This document shows, one piece after another, positions 8,806 through 16,265 of a stretch of DNA of 38,812 nucleotides. The stretch's first letter is position 1, and every line of letters begins with the position of its first letter. A program made the translations under genes and the position numbers. Under the pieces are notes generated by a model. It was not told where the DNA came from and searched no databases. It worked only from the letters and a program-made list of their open reading frames with translations. The DNA is from Embleya sp040605455. Lineage in GTDB: Bacteria > Actinomycetota > Actinomycetes > Streptomycetales > Streptomycetaceae. The stretch lies in the NCBI RefSeq assembly GCF_040605455.1, contig NZ_JBEXCV010000086.1, positions 1 through 38,812 of the forward strand, written 5' to 3'.

Positions 8806-9444
8806 TCAATCAGGTGGCGGCGTCGCCTCCGTGGAGGCGGCCGAGACTCTCGGGAACGGGCGTGGGTAGTGCGCGCCGAGGTGGAAGCGGTCGGCCAGGA
8901 CGTCCGCGAAGGCCGCCGCGATCCGGTACTCGCCGGCCTGGTTCGGGTGCAGGCCGTCCCCGGTGTGGTCGGCCGCGACGAATTCGGCGTCGGTGGTGGC
9001 CACCACGATCGGCGACTCGTCGCTGTTCAGGTCGGCCGCGATGGCATCGATACGGGCGTTGAAGCCCGCCGCCCGGGCGGCGAACTCCGGGTCCGGGCCC
9101 GCCTGATGGGTGGGCAGGACATGACCGAGCACGATCCGTAGCCGCGGATTGGCCCGGCGGGCGTCGCGGATGAAATCGCGCAGGTCCGCGTCGAACCGGG
9201 CCGGTTCGATCGTCGGCCGCAGGTCGTCGACCCCGAGCAGGATCAGCAGGTAGTCGGGTTGGTACTCGGCCACCTCGGCCTCGATGTCGCCGAGCGGGTC
9301 CTTGGACCCGACCATGTCGAGCCGCACGTCGTGGGCGCGCAAGTGTCGCCACAGTCGGTAGCGCCAGGTACGGTCGCCGCTGCCGACATGACCGATCGAG
9401 TCCCCGGCGATCATCACCGGGACCTCGTGTCTCGCGCCCGTCAT
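8806..9444 (-). CDS. SGNH/GDSL hydrolase, cytosolic
   Basis: A 212-residue esterase-like protein of the SGNH fold. Block I is VMIAGDSIGH (nucleophile Ser in GDSI), block III is LLGVDDL, where the usual GxND is GVDD, and block V is DGLHPNQAG with the catalytic Asp-His pair. There is no signal peptide, unlike the second SGNH protein at 24.1-24.9 kb, so it should act in the cytosol. ATG 9444 is chosen because GGGAGG lies 5 bases upstream; the in-frame GTG at 9498 would add an unlikely Pro/Gly-rich leader. The Asn-to-Asp change in block III could alter oxyanion-hole geometry. Substrate unknown. Confidence 0.85.
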   Translation of the reverse strand: MTGARHEVPVMIAGDSIGHVGSGDRTWRYRLWRHLRAHDVRLDMVGSKDPLGDIEAEVAEYQPDYLLILLGVDDLRPTIEPARFDADLRDFIRDARRANPRLRIVLGHVLPTHQAGPDPEFAARAAGFNARIDAIAADLNSDESPIVVATTDAEFVAADHTGDGLHPNQAGEYRIAAAFADVLADRFHLGAHYPRPFPRVSAASTEATPPPD

Positions 9445-9559
9445 CGTGCCTCCCGGGTCGATCCACCGGCCGTATCCGGGCAGCGGTCCTGTCCACACGG
9501 TAGATTCGCCGCGCGGACGCCGCCTGCTCGGCTACCGCGAACGGGTGGGGTTGAAAACG

Positions 9560-10218
9560 TTACCGAGTAACGCCCGGGTGGTCGGTCAGTCCCTCGGCCG
9601 GCCGATCGAAGGCCCGCTCCGCCGTCGCCCGGGCCGCCGGATGCAGGGCCGCCGCTCGCTCGCCCGCCGCGATCCGCCGCCGGTTCTCCCGGGCCGGGAT
9701 CCGCTGCACCGCGATGATCCGGCCGGCTGCCAAGCGTGCCTGCATCCCGTCCGCATCCGCGTCCGCGGGCGAAGCCGAGGCGCCGAGCGCGTCGGCCAAC
9801 GCCTGCTCCGAACGTTCGGTGTCCCGTACAACCGGGCCACCAGACTCGGGGTCCCGTACAGCAGCCGAGGCAAGGCCGGCACCTGCGGATGGTCGCTGAG
9901 CCCGATGACCCGATCGTGTCGATCCAATCCGGCCAAAAAAGTGCCGGCGCAGCGCCGTCAGCGCCGAGACGCCCGCCGGCCGCCCGGCCACCACCCGGCC
10001 GGCCTCGTCCTGGTGGTCGGCGAACCGGTACAGCACCAGGTCCTCCTTGGTCGGGAAGTACCGGAACAGCGTTGGCTTGGAGACGTCCGCAGCGACCGCG
10101 ACCTCGGCGACCGACGCCCGATCGAAGCCCCTCGCCGGGAACAACCCGATCGCGACATCGGAGATCGTCGCCGCCCCCGCAGCCGCCTGCGCTCGCGCAA
10201 CCCCGTCTCACCGCTCAT
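9560..10218 (-). pseudogene. TetR regulator broken by three frameshifts
   Basis: Read across frames this is a complete ~215-residue TetR protein. MSGETGLRERRRLR (from ATG 10218) is followed one frame over by TISDVAIGLFPARGFDRASV and the recognition helix VSKPTLFRYFPTKEDLVLYR. After ALTALRRHF the frame breaks at a T6 run (A6 at 9935-9940 on the plus strand) and continues as AGLDRHDRVIGLSDHPQVPAL and LLYGTPSLVARLYGTP. It then returns near 9820 to ERSEQALADALG and the end. The first break is near 10170-10180. Two apparent one-base losses and one gain are needed. TAGGGT lies 7 nt before the ATG (leaderless type). Either a real pseudogene or assembly errors in GC runs. Confidence 0.75.
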
Positions 10219-10225
10219 GCGCGGC

Positions 10226-10231
10226 ACCCTA
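10226..10231 (-). promoter_or_regulatory. -10 box of leaderless tetR remnant
   Basis: On the minus strand TAGGGT is followed by seven bases and ATG 10218. This is the spacing expected when transcription starts at the first base of the start codon. Confidence 0.45.
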
Positions 10232-10293
10232 CGCCGACCGGAGGCCGGTATCGTCCGGTGATCGGGCACGGCACGGGTGTGACCGCAGCGCCG

Positions 10294-10929
10294 CTACGCC
10301 GCGTCCACGACGCCGATCTCGCGCGCCTGGAGTCCCGCGAGCACCACGTCCACCACCGACCGCGATCCACATCCGTCGATGTCCACCACGATCGCGCGCC
10401 GAGGGTCGGCTTCGAGCGCGAGCGCGACATGCGCCTCCGCGATCCGCTCCAACGCGGCGCGGCGGGTCAGCCAGCCCCGGTCGTCGGCGGAAAGCACCTG
10501 CTGCGCGGACAGTCGGTCGCGCAGTGTCCGGGCCGAGGCGGTCAGGTGGACGGTGACCGTCGGCTCCTCCAGTACGGCCCGGTATTCGGCGACCTGGGCG
10601 CTGAGCCTGCTCCCGTCGGCCCGGTAGATCACCGCACCGTCGGCGGCGACTCCGGCCGCCCACGTGTGCACGATCACCGGCCCCGCCGAGCGCTGCCGCT
10701 TGACCAGCGCGTCGGCCCGGAGCAACCCGGCCAGACCGAGGCCGTAGCCGGCACGGGCGTCGAGGCGGATCGATTCGGCGCGCCCGGCGATCGGCGTGCA
10801 GCCGAGCGCGGTGCCGAGGGTGTCGGCGAGAGCGGCGCCGCCCGCACCGGGTGGCCCCTCGATCGCGATGAACGTGTGGTGGTCGGTGCGCCCGGCGGGA
10901 GCGGGCCCTGCGAGCGTGGTCGGGGTCAT
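10294..10929 (-). CDS. Nucleotide-kinase-like protein, degenerate P-loop
   Basis: A 211-residue protein with the layout of small P-loop kinases of the thymidylate-kinase group. HTFIAIEGPPGAGGAALADTL occupies the Walker A position (residues 19-37), VTVHLTASARTLRDRL the strand-plus-LID entry, and a C-terminal VVDIDGCGSRSVVDVVLAGL. The Walker A lysine and the following Ser/Thr of GxxGxGK[ST] are replaced by Gly31 and Ala32. Without that lysine ordinary ATP binding and phosphoryl transfer are not expected. The reading frame is intact and coding bias is normal, so it may be a pseudokinase or a recently inactivated enzyme. ATG 10929 has AGGA about 7 bases upstream. Family assignment is moderate. 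Confidence 0.65.
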   Translation of the reverse strand: MTPTTLAGPAPAGRTDHHTFIAIEGPPGAGGAALADTLGTALGCTPIAGRAESIRLDARAGYGLGLAGLLRADALVKRQRSAGPVIVHTWAAGVAADGAVIYRADGSRLSAQVAEYRAVLEEPTVTVHLTASARTLRDRLSAQQVLSADDRGWLTRRAALERIAEAHVALALEADPRRAIVVDIDGCGSRSVVDVVLAGLQAREIGVVDAA

Positions 10930-11269
10930 CGCGGTGTCCTGGTTCGCTGGGATGGCCGTCGGTCGCGGACGGACCCGTCCGATCATGCGAGCACGTCGCC
11001 GGCCGTCGCCCCTCCACGGTGCCTGATCCCGGGATGCCCCCGCAGGATCGACCGGGCGAACATCAGGCAACCACGAGGGTACCCGTCGGGGCGGCCGAAC
11101 ATCGAACTCGCACTGCGTGAAGGCCCGTTCACGCTCACACACCGTGGATTCCCGGACCTTTTCCACCCCGTCGCGCCCAGGCCGCGTCCTGGAGCCCGCC
11201 GCCGATGACCGGCGCCGGCCCGCCACGCTGATCGGCCGCCCATGAGGACAAACCCGACGGCCCCTCGGT
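10930..11269. other. Intergenic region without a supported gene
   Basis: This 340-bp stretch separates the divergent degenerate-kinase and HD-domain genes. Open frames on the minus strand here have Arg/Gly/Pro-rich translations without family resemblance. I see no hairpin, repeat or operator beyond the -10 box at its right edge. Confidence 0.5.
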
Positions 11270-11275
11270 TAGGCT
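11270..11275 (+). promoter_or_regulatory. -10 box of leaderless HD-domain gene
   Basis: TAGGCT is followed by six bases and ATG 11282. No ribosome site is present, so the message is probably leaderless. The -35 region is weak: AGGACA at 11245-11250. Confidence 0.55.
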
Positions 11276-11281
11276 CCCCGG

Positions 11282-11884
11282 ATGTCACAGCTTCCGACGG
11301 TCGCCGAGATCACCGCACTGCACAAGGCATACGCACCGAACCGAGCGGTCTTCGAGAAGGTGCACACACATTGCGGGATCGTCTGGCGGATCGCCGAGCA
11401 GTTGCTGACCGGACCCGGCGGCGCCGGCGTTGACCGTGACCTGGTCCGGGCCGGGTGCCTGCTGCACGACATCGGGGTCTACCGCCTCTACGACGAGAAC
11501 GGCCGGCTGGACGGCGCCAACTACGTGCGGCACGGGCTGCTCGGCGTGGAGATCCTGCGCAAGGAGGGCCTGCCCGAGTCGCTGCACCGGTTCTGCTCGT
11601 GCCACACCGGCGTCGGGTTGACCCGGCACGACGTGCTGATTCGGCAGTTGCCGATCCCGGTGGACGACTACGTCGCCGAGTCCACCCAGGAGCGCCTGGT
11701 GATGTACGCGGACAAGTTCCACAGCAAATCGAACCCGCCGCGCTTTTTGCTCCCCGACACGTTCGCCGCGAAGATCCGGCGCTTCGGGGACGACAAGGTG
11801 GTCGCGTTCCAGGCGCTGGCCGAGGAGTTCGGCACGCCCGAACTCGAGCCGCTCGCAGCCGAGTTCGGGCACCGCATCAGCTGA
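11282..11884 (+). CDS. HD-domain phosphohydrolase-like protein
   Basis: A 200-residue protein with an HD (His-Asp metal-dependent phosphohydrolase) domain. His30 in KVHTHC, the HD pair His62-Asp63 in GCLLHDIGVYRLYD, and a later CSCHTGVGLTRHD segment fit the metal ligands of the family. The central LLGVEILRKEGLPESL and the C-terminal LVMYADKFHSKSNPPRFL agree with small HDIG-type proteins related to nucleotide or cyclic-phosphate hydrolases. The substrate is unknown. It starts without a ribosome site, 6 nt after a TAGGCT box. No neighbour on either side suggests a pathway. Confidence 0.85.
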   Translation: MSQLPTVAEITALHKAYAPNRAVFEKVHTHCGIVWRIAEQLLTGPGGAGVDRDLVRAGCLLHDIGVYRLYDENGRLDGANYVRHGLLGVEILRKEGLPESLHRFCSCHTGVGLTRHDVLIRQLPIPVDDYVAESTQERLVMYADKFHSKSNPPRFLLPDTFAAKIRRFGDDKVVAFQALAEEFGTPELEPLAAEFGHRIS

Positions 11885-11924
11885 GCTGGTCGGCCCGGGA
11901 TCCGGGTCCGGTGGGCGTGGCCGG

Positions 11925-12158
11925 GTACTCCTCCGCCGATTCCCGGCCGGCCGCGCCGGCGGATCGCCCGCCGGGTGGATCGTGCTGCGGGACAGTCCCG
12001 ACACCCGGGCCGCCCGGGACACCGTCGAGCGGATTCGCGCGGCGCTGCACTCGGGACCGGAGGAGACCCGCTCGGCCCTGGTCCGCAGCCTGCTCATCCC
12101 GGCGCCGGCGCTGGAGATCGGCCCCCGGTTCCGGCGGCCGGGACATGCGAAAGACTGA
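11925..12158 (+). pseudogene. Orphan C-terminal protein fragment
   Basis: A frame ending at TGA 12156-12158 has strong coding bias and protein-like sequence: VLLRRFPAGRAGGSPAGWIV, then DTVERIRAALHSGPEETRSAL, then VRSLLIPAPALEIGPRF. It has no ATG and no ribosome site; the only in-frame GTG is at 11982. It begins directly after the HD gene, so it looks like the 3' end of a gene whose front is lost. I do not recognise the family. Confidence 0.4.
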
Positions 12159-12164
12159 GCCGTC

Positions 12165-12178
12165 GCAGGTCGACCTGC
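12165..12178. promoter_or_regulatory. Perfect 14-bp palindrome
   Basis: GCAGGTCGACCTGC reads identically on both strands. It lies 46 bp before the PPOX-fold gene start and 6 bp after the orphan fragment. It could be a dimer-binding operator for that gene. No second copy was noticed. Confidence 0.35.
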
Positions 12179-12224
12179 CAAAGCGTCGACCATCCGAGCG
12201 AGCCGATCCGGAGGCAGCGTCACC

Positions 12225-12692
12225 ATGACCCCACCGCCGTCCCATCCCCGCACCGCCGAGCAGCGCAAGCAGGACACCCTCGATCGACTCGAACACGACG
12301 TGGACGCGTGGGTGGCCACCGCCGACGCGAAAACCGGTACGCCGTACCTGGTGCCGCTGTCCTTCCTGTGGGACGGCAGCACGCTGCTGATCGCGACCGC
12401 TTCGGCGAGTCCGACCGCCCGCAACCTGCTGGCCGGCGGCGCGCTGCGGCTGGGGATCGGGCCAACCCGGGACGTGGTCATGATCGAGGCCACCGCCGAA
12501 CCCGTCACGACGAGCGAGATCCCCGGTGACGTGGCCGACGGCTTCGCCGAGAAGAGCGGTTTCGACCCACGGGTACTCACCACCTCCTACCACTACTTCC
12601 GCATCCGCCCGAACCTGGTGCAGGCCTGGCGCGAGGCGAATGAAATCAAGGGCCGCGACGTGCTCCGCGACGGCACCTGGCTGATTCCGTAG
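12225..12692 (+). CDS. PPOX-fold (pyridoxamine oxidase-like) flavin/F420 protein
   Basis: A 155-residue split-barrel protein of the pyridoxamine 5'-phosphate oxidase-like family. LDRLEHDVDAWVATADAKTG, then TPYLVPLSFLWDGSTLLIAT, then SASPTARNLLAGGALRLGIG is the typical N-terminal barrel with the cofactor-phosphate strand. It ends with FRIRPNLVQAWREANEIKGRDVLRDGTW, the usual last strand. Such small proteins bind FMN or F420 and act as reductases in actinomycetes. GGAGG (12210-12214) ten bases before the ATG fixes the start. Two hairpins follow. The two LLM-type enzymes nearby would use related cofactors, but nothing links them operonically. Confidence 0.85.
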   Translation: MTPPPSHPRTAEQRKQDTLDRLEHDVDAWVATADAKTGTPYLVPLSFLWDGSTLLIATASASPTARNLLAGGALRLGIGPTRDVVMIEATAEPVTTSEIPGDVADGFAEKSGFDPRVLTTSYHYFRIRPNLVQAWREANEIKGRDVLRDGTWLIP

Positions 12693-12725
12693 CCAAAAGC
12701 GCTGCGACGCGCCGGGCTTGACCGG

Positions 12726-12760
12726 CCCGCCGCCGGTCTCTCGTGAGTGCCGGCGGCGGG
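12726..12760. terminator. Hairpin after PPOX gene
   Basis: CCCGCCGCCGG and CCGGCGGCGGG form a perfect 11-bp stem with a 13-nt loop, 33 bp after the PPOX stop. It is likely a terminator for that gene and, with the next hairpin, for the converging chitinase gene. Confidence 0.7.
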
Positions 12761-12773
12761 GGTCGTCGGGGAG

Positions 12774-12803
12774 CTCGGCTGCCGGGGGACGGCGGCAGCC
12801 GAG
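12774..12803. terminator. Second hairpin, chitinase 3' side
   Basis: CTCGGCTGCCG and CGGCAGCCGAG form an 11-bp stem with an 8-nt loop, 31 bp beyond the chitinase stop. It forms a tandem terminator pair with the hairpin at 12726-12760. Confidence 0.7.
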
Positions 12804-12833
12804 CGGCTCAGCTACCGAAGTAGACACGCTGCG

Positions 12834-14534
12834 CTAAGGGAGCGTGTCCAGGTGCGGGCCGACCGTGTTGGAGAACTGGTTGCCGTTCAGGGCGTCCCAG
12901 TTGGTCGACCAGGTCATCGCGCCGCGCAGACCCGGGTAAGTCTTGCTCGGCTTGAACGTCCCGCAGCCGGTGCCCTTGGCGAGGCAGTCGAGCGCATTGT
13001 CGACCACGCTCGGCGAGACGTAGCCGGATCCGGCACCGCGCGGGGAGGCGGGCAGGCCCAGGCCGACCTGCGAGGGGGCCAGGCCGCCTTCGAGTTGGAT
13101 GCAGGCGAGGCCGGTCATGAAGTCGACCGTGCCCTGGCTGTACACCTTGCCGTCGCAGCCGAGCATCGCGCCGCTGTTGTAGTACTGGGTGTTGACGACG
13201 GTCAGGATGTCCTTGATCGCCAGCGCGGTCTTGAAGTACTCGGTGCCGGTGGACTGCATGTCCAGGGTCTGCGGCGCCATGGTGATCACCAGGCCGGCGC
13301 CGACCTTGCCGGACAGCGAGCGCAGCGCCTGGGACATGTAGGTGGCGTTGATGCCGTTTTCCAGGTCGATGTCCACGCCGTCGAAGCCGTAGGTCTGGAT
13401 CAGCGTGTACAGCGTGTTCGCGAAGTTGGTCGCCGACGTGGAGCTGTTGACCGAGACGGTGCCCTTCTCGCCGCCGACCGAGATGATCACCTTCTTGCCG
13501 GCCGCCTTCTTGGCCGCGATGTCGGCCTTGAACGCCGCCTCGGAATAGTTCAGCGCCGGATCCAGAGTGAACGAGACGCCGCCCGGGGTGCCGGTGGCGT
13601 CCGCGAACGACACGGCGATGATGTCGTATTCGGCAGGCACCTGGGCGATGGTTTGGATGGTGGCGCCGTTGTCGAAGTTCTGCCAGTAGCCGGTGAGCAC
13701 GTGCTTGGGCAGTTGGCCGCCGCCTCCGCCGGTGCCGGTGCTCGCGGTCACCGCGGCCGACCTGGCCGACTCACCCGCCGAGTTGGTGGCGCTGACCTGG
13801 AAGCCGTAGGACGTGGACGCGGTCAGGTTGACGGCCGTCGCGCTCGCTCCGGACACGGACTGCACCTTGGTGCCGTCCTGGTAGAGGTTGTAGCCGGTCG
13901 CGCCGGGCACCGGGTCCCACGACAGCGGGATGCTCGACGACGTGGGTGCTCCGGCGGCCAGGCCGGTGGGGGTGGCCGGGATCTGGGTGCCGCCGCCGGG
14001 GCCGGCGAGGGTGATGTCGTCGGCGAAATAGGCGGGTTGGCCGTACCAGCCGTGGGTGTAGACGGTGACCGAGGTGGTCGACGGACCGGTGCGGAACGTG
14101 GTGGTGAGTTGCTGGTACGTTCCGGCGCTTGGCGTCCAGGTGGACGGGTCGGTGGTACCGGTGCCGGTCGCGCCCAGGTATACGTAGCTGCCCTGGACCC
14201 AGGCGCTCAGCGTGTAGGCGGAGTTCGGCAGCACCGTGACGGTCTGTGCGCATCGGGCGTTGTCGGAACCCGCCGGGGTGGCCTTGAGCGCGCCGGTGCC
14301 GGTATGCGTGGGGGTGCTCACCGCGGTGCCGGAACCGGCCGAACAGGTCCAGCCGGAGAGGCCGTTCTCGAAGCCGGGGTTGCTCACCAGGTTGTCGGCG
14401 GCCTGTGCGTTGCCGGCGACGGCGACGGCGACGGTCGGACCGGCACCGGCCAGGGTGAGCGCCGCGAGTGCGGCGAGGGTGGAGTGTCCGCGGCGAGGGG
14501 ACTTCGCCTGCGGAACATGCGAAACGCGTGCCAC
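12834..14534 (-). CDS. Secreted GH18 chitinase (CBM-FnIII-GH18)
   Basis: A 566-residue secreted endochitinase. Residues 1-45 form a long Sec signal peptide (STLAALAALTLAGAGPTVAV core, cleavage likely after AQA45). Residues ~47-180 form a carbohydrate-binding jelly roll (NLVSNPGFENGLSGWTC start), ~187-266 a fibronectin type III domain (TPTGLAAGAPTSSSIPLSWD), then a Gly linker. From ~275 comes the GH18 barrel with SVGGEKG and the catalytic DGVDIDLE at 385-392, Glu392 being the proton donor. The GTG start at 14534 has GGAGG five bases upstream; the in-frame upstream extension is not coding-like. Two DasR-type sites and a TTGACA box lie 78-120 bp upstream, so N-acetylglucosamine-responsive control is expected. 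Confidence 0.95.
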   Translation of the reverse strand: MARVSHVPQAKSPRRGHSTLAALAALTLAGAGPTVAVAVAGNAQAADNLVSNPGFENGLSGWTCSAGSGTAVSTPTHTGTGALKATPAGSDNARCAQTVTVLPNSAYTLSAWVQGSYVYLGATGTGTTDPSTWTPSAGTYQQLTTTFRTGPSTTSVTVYTHGWYGQPAYFADDITLAGPGGGTQIPATPTGLAAGAPTSSSIPLSWDPVPGATGYNLYQDGTKVQSVSGASATAVNLTASTSYGFQVSATNSAGESARSAAVTASTGTGGGGGQLPKHVLTGYWQNFDNGATIQTIAQVPAEYDIIAVSFADATGTPGGVSFTLDPALNYSEAAFKADIAAKKAAGKKVIISVGGEKGTVSVNSSTSATNFANTLYTLIQTYGFDGVDIDLENGINATYMSQALRSLSGKVGAGLVITMAPQTLDMQSTGTEYFKTALAIKDILTVVNTQYYNSGAMLGCDGKVYSQGTVDFMTGLACIQLEGGLAPSQVGLGLPASPRGAGSGYVSPSVVDNALDCLAKGTGCGTFKPSKTYPGLRGAMTWSTNWDALNGNQFSNTVGPHLDTLP

Positions 14535-14611
14535 TACTGCCTCCGTGCGTGGAGAAGCGATGTGGGTGGACGTGGTACCGCCGGATGCGCGACAGCCCGC
14601 CCTGTGCGCAT

Positions 14612-14627
14612 ATTGGTCTAGGCCAAA
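14612..14627. promoter_or_regulatory. DasR-type operator 1 (chitinase promoter)
   Basis: ATTGGTCTAGGCCAAA matches the DasR responsive element (ACTGGTCTAGACCACT-like) at most core positions. It is a near-perfect palindrome, with one mismatch in the TTGGTCTAGGCCAA core. DasR is the GntR-family regulator of GlcNAc and chitin use in streptomycetes. Confidence 0.8.
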
Positions 14628-14643
14628 ATGGTCCAGACCAATA
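14628..14643. promoter_or_regulatory. DasR-type operator 2 (chitinase promoter)
   Basis: ATGGTCCAGACCAATA has the core TGGTCCAGACCA, again close to the DasR consensus. Its centre is 15 bp from that of the first site, so the pair forms the direct repeat known from streptomycete chitinase promoters. It lies just downstream of the -35 box, inside the spacer. Confidence 0.8.
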
Positions 14644-14648
14644 GAGCG

Positions 14649-14654
14649 TGTCAA
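14649..14654 (-). promoter_or_regulatory. -35 box of chitinase promoter
   Basis: On the minus strand this is a perfect TTGACA. The -10 region would fall in the CATTTT-like segment between the two DasR sites, so bound regulator would occlude RNA polymerase. Confidence 0.6.
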
Positions 14655-14781
14655 GGTTTCCACCCGATCCGACTCCGTTTACCTCGCCGTCCCCAACCAA
14701 TTACTCTCCGCAGCTGCTCGATTGCCGTGCCCACGACCGGATTTGCCGCCCGATCCGCTCCCGCCGACGGCACCGGCGCCG

Positions 14782-15358
14782 ATCATCAGGAAGCTCCAGA
14801 TCCCGTGGTTGAAGGAGGCGCCGAGCCGATCGAGGTCGGTCTTCACCGTGCTCACCGGCCCGTCCTCCGCGCTCGCGGTGGCCGCCGTCGCCGCCTGGAT
14901 TCTGGGCAGTTGGCTCCGGCTGCGCCAGGACCACGCCGACGCGTTGCGGGCGCAGACCGCGATCTCGGCGGTGCAGGCCGAACGGCTGCGGATCGCCCGC
15001 GAACTGCACGACATGGTCGCGCACAGCATCGGCGCCATCGCGATCCAGGCGGGCGCGGCGAAGCGGGTGATCGCGACCCAGCCGGACGGTGCGCGCGAGG
15101 CGCTGGGGGTGATCGAGACGACGAGTCGGGAAACGCTGACCGGGCTCCGGCATCTGCTCGGCGCGCTGCGCGAACCGGACCCGGATCCGGACGCGGGCTC
15201 GCAGGCGGGGTCGAAGACGGGCGGGTGGTCGGCGTCGAGCGGGCGCGAACGGGCGTGCGAGGTGCCGGATTCGCGGCCCGCCGCGCCGGCGCCGAGCCTG
15301 GCGGACCTGGATCGGCGGTGGCGAGCACCGCCGCTTCCGGTGTCCGGATCGACGTGCG
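14782..15358 (+). pseudogene. Sensor histidine kinase remnant (HisKA_3)
   Basis: A fragment of a NarL-type two-component sensor kinase. One membrane helix is visible (SALAVAAVAAWILGSWLRLR), followed by the dimerisation/phosphoacceptor domain with the H-box ERLRIARELHDMVAHSIGAI and its helix 2, REALGVIETTSRETLTGLRHLLGALRE. The frame then breaks near 15315: LADLDR continues one frame over as VASTAASGVRIDVRW, the usual linker before the ATPase. The HATPase domain and the other membrane helices are missing. Right after RIDVRW the sequence becomes the C-terminal part of a CGNR zinc-finger gene. It cannot signal as a kinase. The left boundary is approximate; no start is evident. Confidence 0.75.
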
Positions 15359-15616
15359 GTGGCCCTGCACGCCCGCGCACCGCAGACCGCCGACCCGGCC
15401 CACTGGCTGCTCTCCACCGCCGCTCTCGCCCTCGGCCTGTGGCTCAGCGAACGCGGCACGTGCGCGTGGGGCCAATGCGCCGCCCCCGACTGCGCCGACT
15501 ACTTCATCGACACCGGCCGCCGAGCCCCCCAGCGCTACTGCGGCACCCGCTGCGCGACACGCGTGCGAGTGGCCACCCACCGCGCCCAGAAATCGACCAC
15601 GAACCGACCCGAATAG
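15359..15616 (+). pseudogene. CGNR zinc-finger protein, C-terminal remnant
   Basis: An 85-codon open frame beginning at GTG 15359. LLSTAALALGLWLSERG leads into CAAPDCADYFIDTGRRAPQRYC and a final CATR segment, the treble-clef Cys4 zinc finger (CGNR/PF11706) found at the C-terminus of ABATE-domain regulators, normally about 180-200 residues. The N-terminal ABATE domain is missing: upstream lies the histidine-kinase remnant in a different frame. No ribosome site precedes the GTG. It may be unexpressed; if made, the finger alone could still fold. Confidence 0.65.
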
Positions 15617-15751
15617 GGTCCGCCGTCCCGTGGATCGGGTGCGGATGCGCGGAGTCGGACGATCGGCACGGCGAGACGACGACACGACGCCGAAAGGCGA
15701 CAGTGCCGTGGCGCACATGGCCACGCTCGCATCGAGTCGAACCCGCAGCCT

Positions 15752-15806
15752 GCGAGCCGAGGCCCGCGAGCCGAGGCCCGCGAGTCGAGGCCGCGAGCCG
15801 AGGTCC
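15752..15806. repeat. Tandem 14-bp repeat, ~4 copies
   Basis: The unit GCGAGCCGAGGCCC occurs twice exactly (15752-15779), then as a 13-nt variant with T for C (15780-15792), then as GCGAGCCGAGGTCC (15793-15806), with a decayed fifth copy after it. It lies in non-coding sequence between the CGNR remnant and the small membrane protein gene. Strand slippage is the likely origin. Confidence 0.75.
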
Positions 15807-15845
15807 GCGACCCCTCGGAGCCGAAACGGCCCGCGCCCGTGGAGT

Positions 15846-16178
15846 TCACCCCCGGCCGGGTGAAACGGGTCCGGGGGCCTCGGTCGGCGGTGCGACCCGG
15901 GTGGCTCGCGGTATCGGGCGGCGGCGGTGGACGACGATCAAAATGTCGACCCACGCAAAGGCGGCCGCCACCGCGCACACGGCGGCGGCCAGGATCCAGA
16001 GCCCGCGGGCGTCGGCCAGATCGGTATCCGCGGCCACGGCGCACAGCGTGCCGGCCACGATCAGGACGGGCAGCGCGATCCCGGCGGGGGCCAACCGCAT
16101 GGCGAGCGGGCCGAACTCGGCGGGCGGGCGGCGGCCGGAGCCCCGACTCGGAGTCGGACGGGCAGCTGAGGCAGTCAT
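15846..16178 (-). CDS. Small two-helix membrane protein (DUF6343-like)
   Basis: A 110-residue protein with a basic N-terminus (TPSRGSGRRPPAEFGPLAMR), two hydrophobic helices (APAGIALPVLIVAGTLCAVA and LWILAAAVCAVAAAFAWVDI) and a short basic cytoplasmic end with VVHRRRPIPR. The R-x-PLAMRL entry and the DILIVVHRRR exit resemble small actinomycete DUF6343-type membrane proteins of unknown function; the resemblance is from memory. TAGGTT lies 6 nt before ATG 16178 and no ribosome site is present, so the message looks leaderless. Confidence 0.65.
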   Translation of the reverse strand: MTASAARPTPSRGSGRRPPAEFGPLAMRLAPAGIALPVLIVAGTLCAVAADTDLADARGLWILAAAVCAVAAAFAWVDILIVVHRRRPIPRATRVAPPTEAPGPVSPGRG

Positions 16179-16184
16179 GGTCGA

Positions 16185-16190
16185 AACCTA
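16185..16190 (-). promoter_or_regulatory. -10 box of leaderless membrane-protein gene
   Basis: TAGGTT on the minus strand, then TCGACC, then ATG 16178. Confidence 0.5.
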
Positions 16191-16265
16191 CCCGGGTCAC
16201 ACCACGCGAGCGGGCCCGGCCGGTCTCGGCCCGCCCCCGTCCCGACGTCCGCGCCGCATCGACGC

